DNA of 64,000 nucleotides from PZPK01 sp041590075 (lineage in GTDB: Bacteria > Pseudomonadota > Gammaproteobacteria > Pseudomonadales > Oleiphilaceae): contig JBFHUL010000001.1 of assembly GCA_041590075.1 (NCBI GenBank), positions 1 through 64,000 on the forward strand, written 5' to 3'. Both the position numbers and the translations under genes were made by a program. The notes beneath the pieces were generated by a model. That model was given only the letters and a program-made list of their open reading frames with translations, did not search any database and had not been told where the DNA came from. Positions 61,756 through 64,000 of the stretch are shown piece by piece; position 1 is the stretch's first letter, and each line of letters begins with the position of its first letter.

Positions 61756-62586
61756 CTATATTCTTATTTTCCCTTCAAATACTTTCACAGCGGCACCTTC
61801 CATGAATACCGACTGACCGGGTCCGGCCCAGTCTATTTTGAGATTACCACCGGGCAGTTTAACTTCGACTGGCGATTCAAGCAGACCTCTGCGAATGCCT
61901 GCCACGGCAGCCGCACAGGCTCCCGTACCACATGCCAGCGTTTCGCCTACCCCCCGCTCAAATACCCGCAGTTTAATAAAGCGCCGTTGAACGACTTCCA
62001 TAAATCCCACATTCACACGCTCTGGAAAACGCGCATGCTGCTCAAGCTTCCTGCCCAGCGTTTCGAGGGGTGCCTCATTGATATCGTCAACCAATACCAC
62101 CGCATGTGGATTGCCCATCGACACCGCCGATAAATGCACTGTTTCCTGCCCTACTTCTACAGCATAAACGCTGTCTTCCTGTTCCGCCACAAAGGGGATG
62201 TCTGCCGGCGTAAACACCGGTGGCCCCATATCGACCAGCACGCGCCCATCTTCGTTGATATGTAATTCGATGTCCCCCTTCAGGGTCTGCACACGAATAC
62301 GCGAACTGTTAATCAGCTTTTTATCTTTCACATAAACCGCGAAGCAGCGCGCACCATTACCACACTGTTCGACTTCCGAACCATCGGCGTTGAAAATGCG
62401 ATAGCGGAAATCCACATCGGGTTTACCCGGCGGCTCCACCAGCAATAATTGATCAAAGCCCACCCCCAGGTTGCGATCAGCCAGCTTACGAATCTGGTCC
62501 GCCCGGAAATGCGCATGCTGCGTAATGGTATCCACGACCATAAAGTCGTTGCCGAGCCCATGCATTTTAGTGAAGTTAATAATCAT
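61756..62586 (-). CDS. dapF: Diaminopimelate epimerase
   Basis: 276 residues. It converts LL- to meso-diaminopimelate for lysine and peptidoglycan. The two catalytic cysteines are in CGNGARC (about residue 75) and CGTGACAAAV (about 219). MIINFTKMHGLGNDFMVVD is the typical start. It lies 21 bases after lysA and 57 before DUF484. Confidence 0.97.
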   Translation of the reverse strand: MIINFTKMHGLGNDFMVVDTITQHAHFRADQIRKLADRNLGVGFDQLLLVEPPGKPDVDFRYRIFNADGSEVEQCGNGARCFAVYVKDKKLINSSRIRVQTLKGDIELHINEDGRVLVDMGPPVFTPADIPFVAEQEDSVYAVEVGQETVHLSAVSMGNPHAVVLVDDINEAPLETLGRKLEQHARFPERVNVGFMEVVQRRFIKLRVFERGVGETLACGTGACAAAVAGIRRGLLESPVEVKLPGGNLKIDWAGPGQSVFMEGAAVKVFEGKIRI

Positions 62587-62607
62587 GCCTCGCTTCGCCC
62601 CTCTTCA

Positions 62608-63861
62608 TTAAGCGGAGGGTAATCGTGCTTCGTGAGCCAATTGATCATCGATGGTTTCACGGCGCCGCACCAGAAATGCCTGTTCACCATCCACCATCAC
62701 TTCCGCAGCGCGATTCCGGCTATTGTAATTGGAAGCCATGGCAAACCCATAGGCCCCCGATGAGCGCACCGCCAACAGGTCTCCCTGCTTTATGCGCAGG
62801 GCCCTATCTTTACCGAGAAAGTCACCCGTTTCACATACCGGCCCTACCACATCGTAAACCAGCTCTTCCTCATCCTGACGTGGACAGACCGGCACGATGT
62901 CTTGCCAGGCCTGATACAAAGCAGGCCGCAGCAGATCGTTCATAGCTGCGTCAATAATGGCAAAATGCTTGCCTTCGTGCCCCTTGAGGTACTCCACCCG
63001 CGTGAGTAACACACCTGCATTGGCGGCGATGGATCGACCAGGCTCCATGATGAGTTCCAGCTCGCGTTCGCCCAAACGCTCCAGAATCGCGCGCACGTAG
63101 GTGCTGGGTTCGGGTGGTGTTTCACCCTGATAGCGCACTCCCAGCCCGCCACCCAAATCAAGGTGATGGATCGCAATCCCCTCTTCATTCAGGGTGTCGA
63201 GCAGCGCGACCACGCGATCGAGCGCATCCAGAAACGGTGCGATCTCGGTTAATTGCGATCCAATATGGCAATCGATGCCACACACTTCGATGCCGGGCAA
63301 TTCTGCCGCTAAACGATAGATGCGTGGTGCCTGCGCAATGGCAATACCAAACTTGTTGTCTTTGAGGCCAGTAGAGATATAGGGGTGCGTACCTGCATCC
63401 ACATCAGGATTGACGCGCAACGATACCGGCGCTTTCACCTGCATTGCCAAAGCCACCTCATTGAGCGCGAGCAGTTCGGCCTCGGACTCAACATTGAAAC
63501 ATTTCACGCCAACCTCGAGTGCGCGACGCATTTCGTCTGCCTGCTTGCCTACACCCGAAAACACCACTTTACCTGGATCACCTCCGGCACGAATCACGCG
63601 CTCCAACTCACCTACCGACACGATATCAAAACCGGCACCCAGCCGCGCCAGCACATCCAGCACGGCAAGATTGGAGTTTGCTTTGACGGCATAACAAATC
63701 AGATGCTCTTGGTCGCCAAAGGCCTCGTGGTAAGCGCTGAAGTGCCGCTCTAGTGTGGCGCGCGAATAGACATAACATGGCGTACCATAACGCTCTGCCA
63801 AAGCTGAAAGTGGGAGTTGTTCGGCGCACAGTTCGCCATTCTGATATGCAAAAAAATCCAT
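62608..63861 (-). CDS. lysA: Diaminopimelate decarboxylase
   Basis: 417 residues. PLP enzyme of fold type III that makes lysine from meso-diaminopimelate. The PLP lysine is in CYAVKANSN (about residue 55); HIGSQ, LDLGGGLG, EPGRS and CETGDFL are intact. The ATG at 63861 gives the standard MDFFAYQNGELC start; the frame is open 30 codons further upstream, across the end of lptM, without family similarity. It starts seven bases after the lptM stop. Confidence 0.96.
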   Translation of the reverse strand: MDFFAYQNGELCAEQLPLSALAERYGTPCYVYSRATLERHFSAYHEAFGDQEHLICYAVKANSNLAVLDVLARLGAGFDIVSVGELERVIRAGGDPGKVVFSGVGKQADEMRRALEVGVKCFNVESEAELLALNEVALAMQVKAPVSLRVNPDVDAGTHPYISTGLKDNKFGIAIAQAPRIYRLAAELPGIEVCGIDCHIGSQLTEIAPFLDALDRVVALLDTLNEEGIAIHHLDLGGGLGVRYQGETPPEPSTYVRAILERLGERELELIMEPGRSIAANAGVLLTRVEYLKGHEGKHFAIIDAAMNDLLRPALYQAWQDIVPVCPRQDEEELVYDVVGPVCETGDFLGKDRALRIKQGDLLAVRSSGAYGFAMASNYNSRNRAAEVMVDGEQAFLVRRRETIDDQLAHEARLPSA

Positions 63862-63868
63862 CGATACA

Positions 63869-64000
63869 TCATTCCGCAGGGGGTACGGATTCGTCTTCCT
63901 CGTGCGTTGTTTGATGATCCTGCGGCGTTTCTTGCGGCAAGTAGAGTGCACCTTTTTGACCGCAGGCCAAAAGCATCATCATCGCCACCAGGAGCAGACC
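63869..64000 (-). CDS. lptM: LPS-assembly lipoprotein LptM (YifL), 5' end missing
   Basis: 43 residues are visible, running off the right edge. They include the end of a lipoprotein signal (MMMLLAC) and the family mark CGQKGALYLP directly after the acylated cysteine, then an acidic tail. LptM binds the LptDE translocon in the outer membrane and helps LptD mature. Its place before lysA is the conserved order. Only a few N-terminal residues are outside the window. It is too short to appear in long-frame searches. Confidence 0.85.
   Translation of the reverse strand, partial: GLLLVAMMMLLACGQKGALYLPQETPQDHQTTHEEDESVPPAE

Noticed and set aside
1..64000. tRNA/rRNA genes, CRISPR arrays, insertion sequences or prophage
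   Set aside because: No clover-leaf-like sequences, regularly spaced repeats, transposases, integrases other than housekeeping xerC, or phage structural genes were seen.

Overview
The window is a continuous stretch of gammaproteobacterial chromosome with dense, moderately GC-rich coding. Gene content points to a marine or environmental lineage near Pseudomonadales/Cellvibrionales. The pointers are the Rsd (AlgQ) type anti-sigma factor, a SutA-like RNA polymerase protein, a wax ester synthase/DGAT, a metal-cysteine-free HemB, the edd-pgl-zwf block, and the orders mrp/metG/rsxABCDGE and lptM-lysA-dapF-DUF484-xerC. The genus is inferred, not proven. No rRNA, tRNA, insertion sequence, prophage or CRISPR array was found.

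Layout. 1-5 kb: the 3' part of gshA with its terminator, a divergent ribosome-modulation-factor gene, an orphan FliL-like gene, dsbB, rsd and a WD40 lipoprotein. 5-12 kb: nhaA, a small DUF7352-like gene, an orphan periplasmic binding protein, a zinc-ribbon protein, an ankyrin protein, a DUF4184/YdjM-like membrane protein, and two FKBP isomerases (FkpA/Mip-like and SlyD). 11-15.6 kb: a forward run of metallo-beta-lactamase-fold hydrolase, DUF454, an RbgA-like GTPase, a TauE/SafE exporter and a WYL regulator. 15.6-23.3 kb: a 47-residue unannotated microprotein, an esterase, NnrU, SelO, another FKBP, wax ester synthase, a TraB/GumN protein and an outer-membrane barrel. 23.4-30.9 kb: Entner-Doudoroff/pentose genes (edd, pgl, zwf), DUF416, a class II aldolase-like protein, divergent metY behind two stacked palindromes, and dcd.

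31-47 kb: a GGDEF-EAL protein with a long leader, two overlapping orphan solute-binding proteins, mrp, metG, the complete six-gene Rsx/Rnf operon, and an EAL protein with a degenerate GGDEF domain. 47-56.7 kb: two thioesterases, a small lipoprotein, OhrR, a degenerate DUF4344 protein, ppk1, hemB, a TVP38-flavoprotein fusion and a DUF3592 protein. 56.8-64 kb: a short SutA homologue, an AT-rich intergenic region with a strong candidate small RNA, a two-gene diguanylate cyclase unit, and the xerC-DUF484-dapF-lysA-lptM operon running off the end.

Themes. Stationary phase or slow growth (RMF, Rsd, SutA, Ppk, storage lipids), redox and envelope protein folding (GshA, DsbB, FKBPs, Rsx, OhrR, SelO), and c-di-GMP (three enzymes). 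The most promising undescribed element is the plus-strand structured RNA at about 57465-57571. It has its own intrinsic terminator, no gene to serve downstream, two interleaved perfect stems and an upstream palindrome.
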